A stretch of 64,000 bases of DNA from Methanocalculus chunghsingensis (lineage in GTDB: Archaea; Halobacteriota; Methanomicrobia; Methanomicrobiales; Methanocorpusculaceae). Shown here one piece after another: positions 16,857 through 25,419 of the stretch (position 1 is the stretch's first letter; each line of letters starts with the position of its first letter). The translations under genes and the position numbers were made by a program. The notes under the pieces are model-generated. The model saw nothing but the letters and a program-made list of their open reading frames with translations. It was not told where the DNA came from and did no database searches. The stretch spans positions 1 to 64,000 of the forward strand of contig NZ_JWHL01000011.1 of the NCBI RefSeq assembly GCF_018132105.1, given 5' to 3'.

Positions 16857-19679
16857 ATGGGTCTACGCCTCGTTGCGCTCATCCTTCTGCTGATCATAGC
16901 AGCACCTGCTCTGGCATCGGTCACTCCGGATACCGTCTTCCTTCAATCAGATACAGAGTGGCTCATTGCAGGGTCGGCCGGGTATGCAACAATCACCGCA
17001 ACCGTCAGCAACGAAACCTCGCCACTCCCCGCTATTCCGGTCACCTTCTCCCTTGATGATCCCGCAATGGGAACACTCAGTGCTGCCTCCACCTCGACCA
17101 ATGGTGAAGGGAAGGCAACCGTCCGGTTCACTCCGGCAACCATCAGTGGCGATGCCGTCATCCGGGTCTCTGCCGGATCTGATCCCATAGAAACTACTAT
17201 AGTCCAGATGATTGATCATGGTGTTCCCAAAGCCATCGCCAATCTCACGTATCCCCGTGAGGCAACGGTAGGAACAACTGTTCTGCTATCCCTCACCCTC
17301 CGCGATGAATACGGCAACCCTGTCGATGATCGCCGCATCAGCGAATCCGTCACCCTGACCGCAAGCTCTGCAGGCGAGGGATCAGCGTTTACCGCAACAG
17401 GGAACAGAACTATCACCCTCCCCGTCGGGCCGGAAGGCTTCATCAGCACAGAGCTCGCTCTCGATACCTATCCGGGTGATCATATCATATCTATCGATCC
17501 TTCACCAGAAACTATCGTGGCCGAATGGTTTAGCATTGTTGCGATCGCAAACGGAATACCACATGATGTGAGTTATGTCGTCTCTCCGGTCACCGGAACA
17601 GCACCTGCAGACGGGGAGACCAGATTTACCATCAGGTATTATTTCTCTGATGAATATGCGAATCCTGCCGGTGCACAACAGATCAACTACCATGTGACCG
17701 GCCCGGCAGGCATACAGGAAGATACGTTCACAACCAGCGCACTTGGTGAGATCGCACTGACCTATGGACCTCTCTCAACAATAGGGACATTTGAGATCAC
17801 CTGTTCTCCGGTGGAAAACCCGGCGTTCAACAATACCATCACTCTGACCTTCCATAACAGTGAGCCGGTTGAAATGCTCCTGACTGCAAATCCCCAGATG
17901 ATAGCAAGCCGTGATGCGAATCCCGATGCCAGGGCGGATATCAGGGCAAAAGTCATCGACAAACGTGGTCATCCTGTTGCTGGAGAAGAAGTGACCTTTA
18001 CGATCCTTCCAGGTGCAACAGACGGGTTCAGCCAGGATCCGGAACTCTCGATCATCAATTCGGTGACCAATGAATATGGCTTTGCCATCGCTCATCTCTA
18101 CCCCGGCGACTTTACCCAGGACTGGACCAACGAATCTTTTAACCCCAGGGCAACCGGAACCGCTACCATCCATGCACAATGGAATGAACAGGAAGATGAT
18201 ATCGCCATCACCTGGAAAAATTATCCCTTCCTTAGTATCAGCACCATGATCGAACCCGAGACGGTCAGGGTGAATGAAACCATCAACGTCACAATCCAGA
18301 TCTCCGGGGATGGCTGGTTCCTCCAGTCCGGCAGCAAAGTGGATGTTGTTCAGGTGATTGATGCCTCCGGTAGTATGAGTGCCGGTGACATAGATCCTGA
18401 CCGGATGAGTGCGGCACAGTCTGTCACAAAAGAGTTTACTGATCTGATCCTCGATATTGCCGGGAATCGTGTCGGGATCTTTTCATCCGCCAACACCATC
18501 ACCCTCGAAGAAGAACTCACTGCGGATAAAAGCCTGATACATGAGGCAATTGACGGTTTATCTGCAGGTGGAAGGGGAAGTCTGATGCGGGCAGGCTGTT
18601 ATCAGGCAATCCACCATCTGGAGTATAACAGCAGGCCGGGGGTGGTAAAGGCTGTTATCCTGCTTGGGGATATGAACAGCTGGAACCCAAAAGGCAACCA
18701 TCTTGGTGATGAATATCATTTTGATAATCTCCGTGTCTATGCGCTTGAACAGGATGTCCGGATCTACGCGGTTATGCTGGCTGCACAGGAGACTTCAGAC
18801 ACATACCAGACATCTGTAAACTTTTCTGAAGCCACAGGTGGCAGGGCGTTCAATGCAGCTAATTATGTGGAGCTGATGGACGCCTACCTTGAGATCGCCG
18901 AGGAGCTCTCCCATGAAGCCGGTGTCAACACCACAATGCAGCTCTCTCATGAGAATGTCAAAGTCAACCAGGCCGATCATCCTGGTGGCGATGTCTTTGA
19001 CTATATCCCACAGACAGTGATTACGAACCGGTATCATAATGGGACCGTCACAACGACCCTGATTGATCAGATCGATGACTGGAACGGGATAACGCCTCCT
19101 GTAGAGAACGCCCCTGCAAACAGTCTCTTCTTTGATATCGGCACAATTCATCTCGGTCAGAGATGGGAGGCACGGTACCAGCTCCGTGTCCTGGAGGAGG
19201 GAACAATCGATATCTTCGATCCCAGCTCAGTGGTAACCTTTGAAGATGCTCCTGAGGATGGGCAACCGCTCCAGACGACATATATCAACGCACTTCCTCA
19301 GATTGGAGAGATTCAATTGCAGGATCTCCCACTTGCCATAATAAATCTCAGATCCACGGGATCAGGCCATATAAGCACGACCCTCCCTGTTGAATGGGAT
19401 CTTGAATATGGGGGATCGGGCGAGGTCACGCAGCAGATCTGGTGTACCGTTGTTGATCCGATGATTCATGCCACCTTCGGGTTTACCGGACCATATCAAT
19501 GGGAACTTGCTGATACACGGGATGGATCCGCACGAAGTATCACCCTTGATGTGGAGGGAATGAATGGCATCTGTCTCATCAGAATTGATGCATCCGCGCC
19601 TGGTTCGCCGGATGACAGGGCCGAGATCGCCGTGCCGGTTGGTGCTGCCTCAGGCCAGGCATACATAAAAATCGAGTGA
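16857..19679 (+). CDS. Secreted Ig-like repeat / von Willebrand factor A domain protein
   Basis: 940 residues. Signal peptide MGLRLVALILLLIIAAPALA, then three to four invasin/Big-1-like beta domains (about 25-450), recognised by strands such as LRDEYGNPVDDRRISESVTL and IDKRGHPVAGEEVTFTILPG. A VWA domain follows (about 495-680). Its MIDAS begins VQVIDASGSMS (DxSxS intact), with VKAVILLGDMNSWNPKG supplying the conserved later acidic position. The C-terminal ~250 residues are more beta structure. No transmembrane anchor or PGF-CTERM is visible at the end (GQAYIKIE), so it is either released or held by partners such as the S-layer. Metal-dependent adhesion is the likely role. Confidence 0.8.
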   Translation: MGLRLVALILLLIIAAPALASVTPDTVFLQSDTEWLIAGSAGYATITATVSNETSPLPAIPVTFSLDDPAMGTLSAASTSTNGEGKATVRFTPATISGDAVIRVSAGSDPIETTIVQMIDHGVPKAIANLTYPREATVGTTVLLSLTLRDEYGNPVDDRRISESVTLTASSAGEGSAFTATGNRTITLPVGPEGFISTELALDTYPGDHIISIDPSPETIVAEWFSIVAIANGIPHDVSYVVSPVTGTAPADGETRFTIRYYFSDEYANPAGAQQINYHVTGPAGIQEDTFTTSALGEIALTYGPLSTIGTFEITCSPVENPAFNNTITLTFHNSEPVEMLLTANPQMIASRDANPDARADIRAKVIDKRGHPVAGEEVTFTILPGATDGFSQDPELSIINSVTNEYGFAIAHLYPGDFTQDWTNESFNPRATGTATIHAQWNEQEDDIAITWKNYPFLSISTMIEPETVRVNETINVTIQISGDGWFLQSGSKVDVVQVIDASGSMSAGDIDPDRMSAAQSVTKEFTDLILDIAGNRVGIFSSANTITLEEELTADKSLIHEAIDGLSAGGRGSLMRAGCYQAIHHLEYNSRPGVVKAVILLGDMNSWNPKGNHLGDEYHFDNLRVYALEQDVRIYAVMLAAQETSDTYQTSVNFSEATGGRAFNAANYVELMDAYLEIAEELSHEAGVNTTMQLSHENVKVNQADHPGGDVFDYIPQTVITNRYHNGTVTTTLIDQIDDWNGITPPVENAPANSLFFDIGTIHLGQRWEARYQLRVLEEGTIDIFDPSSVVTFEDAPEDGQPLQTTYINALPQIGEIQLQDLPLAIINLRSTGSGHISTTLPVEWDLEYGGSGEVTQQIWCTVVDPMIHATFGFTGPYQWELADTRDGSARSITLDVEGMNGICLIRIDASAPGSPDDRAEIAVPVGAASGQAYIKIE

Positions 19680-19681
19680 AA

Positions 19682-19753
19682 CGGATCCACCGGGAATCGA
19701 ACCCGGGTCCTTGGGTTCGAAGCCCAAGAGGATATCCTCTACCCCATGGATCC
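19682..19753 (-). tRNA. tRNA-Arg (TCG)
   Basis: Minus-strand cloverleaf: acceptor GGATCCA / TGGATCC with discriminator G; anticodon stem TTGGG-CTTCGAA-CCCAA gives anticodon TCG; T-arm GGGTTCGATTCCC. It starts 2 bases after the VWA gene stop on the opposite strand. Confidence 0.95.
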
Positions 19754-19847
19754 AGAATGCGATTATACCATATGTTATGAAACTATTTAGATGCCGATCC
19801 TGGATCATCCGACATTCTTAACCTCCTCCCTGCTGATATAATAGGTG

Positions 19848-20288
19848 ATGGTGCTATCAGCGGGAGTGATCCGCAGCCGGCTTGGAGAAGATAGTGGGAG
19901 AGGGGATCTGGTCATCACGCCATTTGATGATGCCTGCCTTCAGCCTGCCTCGTATGATCTCAGGATCTCTGAGGAGACCCTTCTTATCAGGGGTCAGTGT
20001 ACACTCGTTCCAACACTCGAATGGGTTGAGTTGCCCTCAGACATCGCTGCCACCCTCAGAGGACGCTCATCATATGGAAGGAGGGGCCTCCTTCTGGGTG
20101 CAGGGTATGTTGATCCCGGCTTTCGGGGGCAGTTGACGCTCTGTTGCACAAATATGGGAACTGAGGATATTCTTCTCGCGCCACATACGCGGCTTGTCCA
20201 GATGATCCTTCATGAGGTGACTGGTGGCGGGGATCTCTATAATGGCAGGTACCAGGACAGCAGAGGAGTTGTTCATGCGAGAGACTGA
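19848..20288 (+). CDS. dcd: dCTP deaminase
   Basis: Deaminates dCTP to dUTP (in some archaea also hydrolysing it to dUMP), feeding thymidylate synthase. 146 residues. Diagnostic motifs: LQPASYDLRI near the N-terminus, RGRSSYGRRGLLLGAGYVDP in the middle with the catalytic Glu normally found after this block absent in its usual place but FRGQLTLCCTN present, and LVQMILHEV. It is shorter than many archaeal homologues (150-205). I take ATG 19848 rather than GTG 19845 because the protein then begins MVLSAGVIRSRL like its family. It overlaps the next gene by 14 bases, which suggests co-translation. Confidence 0.85.
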   Translation: MVLSAGVIRSRLGEDSGRGDLVITPFDDACLQPASYDLRISEETLLIRGQCTLVPTLEWVELPSDIAATLRGRSSYGRRGLLLGAGYVDPGFRGQLTLCCTNMGTEDILLAPHTRLVQMILHEVTGGGDLYNGRYQDSRGVVHARD

Positions 20289-21228
20289 TCCGGGGACCGA
20301 ACGAAAATGTCTCGAGATACTCAGGATTCTTCGGGAATCGCCGGATCCGATGGGTGCCAAGCACCTCTCCGAGCTGATGGCCGAGCAGGGATTCGTCCTA
20401 TCCGATCGCGCAGTCCAGTATTATCTCCAGAATCTTGATGAGATGGGGTTTACCCGGAAGGTCGGTAATCGTGGTCGAATCCTGACGAGCCTTGGAATTG
20501 CAGAGACGGAGAGCGCACTCGTCGGGGACCGGATCGGCTTTGTCATCTCAAAACTGGAGCGGCTTGCTTTCCGGAGCAGCCTCAACCCTGAGACCTGTAC
20601 CGGCGATGTCGCGTATAATCTCTCATATGTTAAGGATGAGTATCTGGATATGGTATCAAACGCCTGTAATGAAGTGATCGCAGAGAAACTTGGTTTCTTT
20701 GGAACCTACACCTTCATCGACACCGATCCCAGAATACCCAAAGGTCATACCGGCCTTCTGACCCTCTGCAGTATCACGATGGATGGCGTCCTTCAACATC
20801 ATGGAATACCAGTCAGGATGGCCTATGGTGGATGCCTCAGTGTCAATAAGACTGTGGCTGAAGGCTTCACACATCTCATTGGCTACAAGGGATCGACCGT
20901 CGATCCTCTTCAGCTCTTCATATCTGCGCAGATGACCTCGATTGGAGAGTATTGCCGGACAAAACGAGGGGTTGTCCTTGCAAATGTCAGAAATATTCCC
21001 ACAGTTGCAGTGCCTGAGGCAACGGTGCTGATGATGCAGTTGCAATCAAATGGATTTCATATTCCTGCTGCCATCGGATCAGGTATTCTTGGAATACCGG
21101 GTGATCCCTATCAGTCCTCGATCATCAGTTATAGTGGCATGAATCTGATCGCACGTGTAACAGAATGTGGGATCAGAATGAAGACCGAGATTGGTGCAGG
21201 TACCATCCCGATATCACGTCTTCTCTGA
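20275..21228 (+). CDS. NrpR-like transcriptional regulator (winged helix + DUF128 domain)
   Basis: 317 residues from ATG 20275, with AGAGGAG 6-12 bases upstream; an in-frame ATG at 20224 lies deep inside dcd and is less likely. An N-terminal winged helix (about 5-70: CLEILRILRES...HLSELMAEQGFVLSDRAVQYYLQNLDEMG) is followed by one DUF128 effector domain with GRTYTFIDTDPRIP-like and MAYGGCLSVNKTVAEGFTHLIGYKGSTVDPLQLF segments. NrpR represses nitrogen-assimilation genes and is relieved by 2-oxoglutarate. Full NrpR has two DUF128 copies; a single copy here means the target may differ. Confidence 0.8.
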   Translation: MRETDPGTERKCLEILRILRESPDPMGAKHLSELMAEQGFVLSDRAVQYYLQNLDEMGFTRKVGNRGRILTSLGIAETESALVGDRIGFVISKLERLAFRSSLNPETCTGDVAYNLSYVKDEYLDMVSNACNEVIAEKLGFFGTYTFIDTDPRIPKGHTGLLTLCSITMDGVLQHHGIPVRMAYGGCLSVNKTVAEGFTHLIGYKGSTVDPLQLFISAQMTSIGEYCRTKRGVVLANVRNIPTVAVPEATVLMMQLQSNGFHIPAAIGSGILGIPGDPYQSSIISYSGMNLIARVTECGIRMKTEIGAGTIPISRLL

Positions 21229-21230
21229 AC

Positions 21231-23204
21231 TTAGATCCAGGTGATCCCGCCGTCTTCTTCCTCATCCCTGATCGGAGGAGTCGGCTTCTTCTTCACTTCC
21301 GTCTCTTCCTGACGGGGTTTTGACTCATCTTTCATCTGAATTGAACCGGATTTGCCAAAGTATGCCGAATCATCAGGTTGTCTGCTCCGGGAGGCTGATG
21401 ATCCCTTCCCCATCAGTATATCGTCGCGAGGCTGTGAGGTCTGGTTTTTAATCGAGAACATATCCTTTCCTTCAATCGAGGCATCCCGTGGCCTGGAAAA
21501 GTGTGATTTTAACGCGATTGCTTTTGCGTCAAAGGATCCGTCCCGGGCCTGCACCATCGGGCTTAATGAGAAGGACGCAATCTCGTTTCGACCCTTTTCG
21601 GTCGGGAGATCCTTCATGCGGACAGAACCTGCATCCATCGTCTGGTCCTTTGGTGATATCGGGCCGGCGATCCGCTCCTGACGGGAAATATCGGCGACCT
21701 CGCTCGCCTGCCGCCGGGGGAGGGTGATCATTCTTCGGTCGCCTCCACCCCCCCGGTCCGGAAGATGGATCTCGTCAGGAATCGTCTCTGTATGTCTCTC
21801 TGGTTCTGAAACCCGGTTTGTAGGGTCATCATCCGGCATGGAGTACTGCTGTTGCCCTGCTACCGGCTGATAGGGTGGAGGTGTCTCCATGGCCGGCTCT
21901 CGGATCCACTCCTGGACAGGCGGCTCTTCCTCTTCCTCCTCGTCGTGATGAAGGAGTGCCGCCCTCTCAGCCCTCTCCCGTGCCTTTCGTTCAAGTGCTT
22001 CCTTCTCCTTTGATAATTCTTCCCGCCGCTCTCTCTCCCCCTTCTCCTCTTCGATATAGATGCTTCGCATCTCTTTGATCTCATGAATTCTGGGTATGTT
22101 TTTAATGCCGGCAAGCACGATGATGACGCCCACGTATTTTGTGGAGATGACCGGGTAATCGCCTGCACGCATCTCAAGCCCGGATATACTTCGATCCACC
22201 CACTTGCGGACATTCTGAAATCCCTTCATCGATATTTCGTCACTTGGACCGGCAATCAGGACGAGTGCCTTCGTTGCACTGGTTAGATCACAGGGTACTG
22301 ATATCTCCTGATATATCGCACGTTTGGAGAGCTCAACGATACGGGCTGCCCGCTTATGCCCGTCTTCATAGGCGTTATATCCTTTTCTAAACCGCCTGAG
22401 GAATCCAAGATTATCACGGGGAATAAGCTCGGTTGCGTACCCGATGGCGATCATCCCCATTCCTTTTAAAGTATTGAGCACTTCGCCAGCATCAAGGACC
22501 ACTTCAGCAACAGGGTTTCCATTTTCAACAAACTCACCCGCGCGGAGAAGAAGACCAAAACGTCGTGCCAGCCGCTCATTAAGAATATTATTCCGATCAC
22601 GGGGATTCAGGGTGATACCATCAATCTTATCTTCTGGTATGTCTTCTTCAGCATCGCCTGCGTGCTGGTCATCTGTTGTCCGCTCAAGACGGAGCATCTC
22701 GGTTGCAATCTTCTTGTACCATGTCTCGTTATCAAAGAGGATGCATCCGTCGACGACACCCTCGATAACCTCGATCTGGTCGGCTGCCCGGGCAGCAACC
22801 TTTTTTCCTTCACTCCGGAGAGGAAGGGTGAGAATCGCAAATATTGGCTCAAAGAAGGAATTTCTTACCTTCTCAACGATCAACGGGGCGGAATGTGCGA
22901 GCCGCCCGCCAAGACCGGTACAGATAATAATAGCATCGATCTCGATGGTGTTGCATCGCTGGATATGACCAACTACCTCGGCGATGTCAAGGATTTCACT
23001 CTCAGCTCCCGGAACACTCTCCTGAAGGGATGGAAGGACGATCCGTTGCGTATGAGGGATAGTACGGAGTTTATTGATGCTCTCATAATCCGTATCTATT
23101 GCAATCGCTTCGATACTATGAGTCCCGCTTCTCCGATCGTGATCAGCAAGTACATCTGCGATTCGTGATCCTGCCCCCCCCAGTCCGATGATAAGTGCTT
23201 TCAT
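21231..23204 (-). CDS. Non-canonical FtsZ/tubulin-superfamily protein with long repeat-bearing tail
   Basis: 657 residues. The N-terminal ~390 residues have the tubulin/FtsZ GTPase layout: a P-loop-like start ALIIGLGGAGSRIADVL, and the T4 position IICTGLGGRLAHSAP (about 93-107) in place of canonical GGGTGTG. T7/H10-like RRFRKGYNAYEDGHKRAARIV and the C-terminal sheet follow. This suggests nucleotide binding with altered polymerisation. A charged coil at about 390-440 (EEEKGERERREELSKEKEAL) leads to a disordered tail containing at least four degenerate 17-21 residue repeats (about 552-628), each with a (R/Q)PRD or (R/Q)xxD start and a later G/K-rich half. Relatives are the FtsZ-like families proposed to remodel membranes; it is not cell-division FtsZ. 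It converges with the NrpR gene. Confidence 0.7.
   Translation of the reverse strand: MKALIIGLGGAGSRIADVLADHDRRSGTHSIEAIAIDTDYESINKLRTIPHTQRIVLPSLQESVPGAESEILDIAEVVGHIQRCNTIEIDAIIICTGLGGRLAHSAPLIVEKVRNSFFEPIFAILTLPLRSEGKKVAARAADQIEVIEGVVDGCILFDNETWYKKIATEMLRLERTTDDQHAGDAEEDIPEDKIDGITLNPRDRNNILNERLARRFGLLLRAGEFVENGNPVAEVVLDAGEVLNTLKGMGMIAIGYATELIPRDNLGFLRRFRKGYNAYEDGHKRAARIVELSKRAIYQEISVPCDLTSATKALVLIAGPSDEISMKGFQNVRKWVDRSISGLEMRAGDYPVISTKYVGVIIVLAGIKNIPRIHEIKEMRSIYIEEEKGERERREELSKEKEALERKARERAERAALLHHDEEEEEEPPVQEWIREPAMETPPPYQPVAGQQQYSMPDDDPTNRVSEPERHTETIPDEIHLPDRGGGGDRRMITLPRRQASEVADISRQERIAGPISPKDQTMDAGSVRMKDLPTEKGRNEIASFSLSPMVQARDGSFDAKAIALKSHFSRPRDASIEGKDMFSIKNQTSQPRDDILMGKGSSASRSRQPDDSAYFGKSGSIQMKDESKPRQEETEVKKKPTPPIRDEEEDGGITWI
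21321..21551 (-). repeat. Degenerate protein-level repeats in the FtsZ-like tail
   Basis: Codons about 552-628 give four aligned units of 19, 20, 17 and 21 residues beginning QARDG, RPRDA, QPRDD and RQPDD; each has a Lys/Gly position about nine residues in. An extra related motif (SVRMKD / SIQMKD) flanks the array. The DNA copies have diverged, so selection on the protein pattern is likely. Confidence 0.55.
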
Positions 23205-23437
23205 GGTTTTTGTCCGATCAGTAGTAGTAACAGATCTCTTTGTTTACACCGCAATCGTACTTTGATATTAACCCGCTGACATAAATCTTTTCAGTCCGAA
23301 CTAAATCAGTTTATTCCTTTCTTTGGCTGTAATTCCCTCCTCTTTGTTCCATCTCCCTGATCGAAGGGATGTATATCAAGGTCAAATGATAATTTTTATA
23401 AGTATGTGTGAGTAATTACACATTAAGGTGAATTACC
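23205..23437 (+). promoter_or_regulatory. mer promoter region with operator-like palindrome
   Basis: Bases 23392-23402 (ATTTTTATAAG) are a strong TATA box about 36-45 bases before the TTG start. TGAGTAATTACACA at 23409-23422 is a palindrome with one mismatch (core GTAATTAC, 23412-23419), lying over the expected transcription start, a position suited to a repressor. AAGGTG at 23425-23430 is the ribosome binding site. The left part, 23205-23390, shows no gene and should hold the promoter of the FtsZ-like gene. Confidence 0.6.
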
Positions 23438-24424
23438 TTGAGCTATGGAATTGAATTTGTGCCTGGAAACCTCTCTGTCAAGCAGGTTGTAAACTACTGC
23501 AAACTGGCAGAGACGAAAGATATTGACTATGCCTGGATCACCAACCACTACAACAACCGCCACTGCTATCCAATCCTTGGAGCCATTGCGGCAGCAACAA
23601 CCGAACTGAAGGTTGGTCCCGGTATCATGAACGCCTTTACCGACACCCCCGCGGCAATGGCATCGTTCATCTGCACCTTAAATGAGATCTCCGACGGACG
23701 GGCAATTATGGGCATTGGTCCAGGTGACCTGTCAACCCTCCCGAAGCTTGCAATCGACCCCGCAAAGCCAGTTGCACGACTTGCTGAGGCTGTAACTCAG
23801 ATCAAAGCCCTTTGCGCCGGTGAAGAGGTCAAGAAGCAGGGTCTTGAGTTCTTCGACTATGATGGTGCAAAACTCACCGGTGTCCAGCTCCCCGGTAAGA
23901 AGGGTATCCCGATCTACATCGGTGCACAGGGTCCAAAGGTCCTTGAGCTCGCAGGAACAGTCGGAGACGGCGCACTCATCAACGCATCAAACCCCAAGGA
24001 CTTCGATGTCGCCATCCCGATCCTGAAGGCCGCCAATGAGAAAGTTGGAAAGAAGGGATTCGATATCGGTGCCTACACCGCAATGTCCATCGACATGAAC
24101 GAGAAGAAGGCGCGCAACGCAGCAAAGATCGTTGCAGCATTCATCGCAGCAGGTTCACCACCATCACTCCTTGAGCGCCACGGACTTGACCTGAACAACG
24201 TTGCAAAGATCAAAGAAGCACTTTCCCGGTTCGATTTCAAGACCGTCGGCGGTCTCGTCGGTGATGGTGAGATCGATGCCTTCACTATTGCAGGTACCCC
24301 GGACATCGTCAAACAGAAGTGCGAGGACCTGACCAAATCCGGTGTCACCCAGATCATCTTCGGATCCCCACTCGGTCCAGATATGGTCAACTCCATCCGT
24401 CTCCTTGGCAAGTACGTCGTATAG
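23438..24424 (+). CDS. mer: F420-dependent methylene-H4MPT reductase
   Basis: Reduces N5,N10-methylene-H4MPT to methyl-H4MPT with F420H2 in CO2-reducing methanogenesis; cytoplasmic. 328 residues of the luciferase-like bacterial monooxygenase fold: GIEFVPGNLSVKQVVNYCKL, YAWITNHYNNRHCYPILGAI, GIGPGDLSTLPKL, IPIYIGAQGPKVLELAG and GTPDIVKQKCEDL. The start is TTG at 23438: homologues begin M-x-x-GIEF at exactly this point and AAGGTG lies 7 bases upstream. The smooth, high-expression codon use matches mcr and mtr. A U-rich terminator follows. Confidence 0.96.
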   Translation: MSYGIEFVPGNLSVKQVVNYCKLAETKDIDYAWITNHYNNRHCYPILGAIAAATTELKVGPGIMNAFTDTPAAMASFICTLNEISDGRAIMGIGPGDLSTLPKLAIDPAKPVARLAEAVTQIKALCAGEEVKKQGLEFFDYDGAKLTGVQLPGKKGIPIYIGAQGPKVLELAGTVGDGALINASNPKDFDVAIPILKAANEKVGKKGFDIGAYTAMSIDMNEKKARNAAKIVAAFIAAGSPPSLLERHGLDLNNVAKIKEALSRFDFKTVGGLVGDGEIDAFTIAGTPDIVKQKCEDLTKSGVTQIIFGSPLGPDMVNSIRLLGKYVV

Positions 24425-24440
24425 GCGCGAAAACAACCCT

Positions 24441-24456
24441 CTTCTTTTTTTCGGCA
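24441..24456 (+). terminator. U-rich terminator after mer
   Basis: CTCTTCTTTTTTTCGG, 17 bases after the mer stop. Confidence 0.55.
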
Positions 24457-24460
24457 GATT

Positions 24461-24472
24461 TTTCTATATAAT
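24461..24472 (+). promoter_or_regulatory. TATA box for the GalT-like gene
   Basis: TCTATATAATC lies 20-28 bases before GTG 24490, implying a leaderless GTG-started mRNA. Confidence 0.5.
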
Positions 24473-24489
24473 CACCTCTATCTTCTATC

Positions 24490-25419
24490 GTGGCCTACTT
24501 CTCACAGAACGTGATCCGATCCAAGGGGTCGATGATACTCTATCGGAGAGAGGATGCGACTGGTATCTCATGCAGGATAAGCCCTGTTCGTGGAATCCGG
24601 GCGATCAATCCGGTTTCAGCATCCCTTCTGTACCAGGATGAGGTCCCGGACTGCCCGTTCTGCCGATCACGGATCTTTACCAGGACAGAGCCGTTTTGCG
24701 ATGGCGACTGGATTACCCGTGGCGAGAGTGTCACCTTCCCAAATCTCTACCCCTTTGCAGATCGCCATACCGTGACGGTGATCACAAGGGCCCATATGGT
24801 TGAGGGTTTTACCCGGAACCAACTCTCTGACGCCCTCATCGCATCTGCATCCTCACTTGAGCACTATCCCGGTTACCCGTCCATCAACTGGAACTTTCTT
24901 CCTTCTGCCGGTGCAAGCCTCCTGCATCCCCATCTTCAGGGAGTTGCCGACTCTTTTCCGACCTCTCTCTGCAGGTTTTACCTTGATGCCTCGGCACGAT
25001 CTCCGTCCGGCGATTACTGGAAAATGATCCGGGAGGCTGAAGAGGGGGGTCCCCGGCACCTGTTCGGAGATGAGATCTTCTGGTATGCTAATCCTGTTCC
25101 GATCGGCGAGTGCGAGATTCGCGGACTCCTCCCGTTCCGGGAGCTTTCTGATCTCCCTCCTCACGCAGATGAACTTGCAGATGGCATCCTCAGCATCATC
25201 CGGCTGTTCCGCTCCTTCGGTTCAGTTGCCTTTAATATGGGAATTCTTTGTGGAAAAAATAGATCAGATGGTGATGGTATGCATGCTTTCTGCACTCTTA
25301 TTGCCCGGATAAATCCAAATCCCGATTCGATCAGCGACTCGGCATTCATGGAGCGGATACATCGTGAACCGATCGTGATGACGATACCCGAGGAGATCAA
25401 AGGCGTTTCTCTCTTCTGA
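24490..25419 (+). CDS. Galactose-1-phosphate uridylyltransferase-like HIT-superfamily enzyme
   Basis: 309 residues with a GTG start. The GalT-type nucleotidyltransferase signature HPHLQG (about 146-151) carries the catalytic His at about 148. It is preceded by FPNLYPFADRHTVTVIT and a zinc-type CPFC pair (about 55-58). The C-terminal half contains VAFNMGILC and a paired His/Glu region typical of GalT domain 2, but shortened. Substrate is uncertain: a true GalT, or another nucleotidyl transferase or phosphorylase of the family. Its 3' end overlaps the convergent kinase gene by 23 bases. Confidence 0.72.
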   Translation: MAYFSQNVIRSKGSMILYRREDATGISCRISPVRGIRAINPVSASLLYQDEVPDCPFCRSRIFTRTEPFCDGDWITRGESVTFPNLYPFADRHTVTVITRAHMVEGFTRNQLSDALIASASSLEHYPGYPSINWNFLPSAGASLLHPHLQGVADSFPTSLCRFYLDASARSPSGDYWKMIREAEEGGPRHLFGDEIFWYANPVPIGECEIRGLLPFRELSDLPPHADELADGILSIIRLFRSFGSVAFNMGILCGKNRSDGDGMHAFCTLIARINPNPDSISDSAFMERIHREPIVMTIPEEIKGVSLF

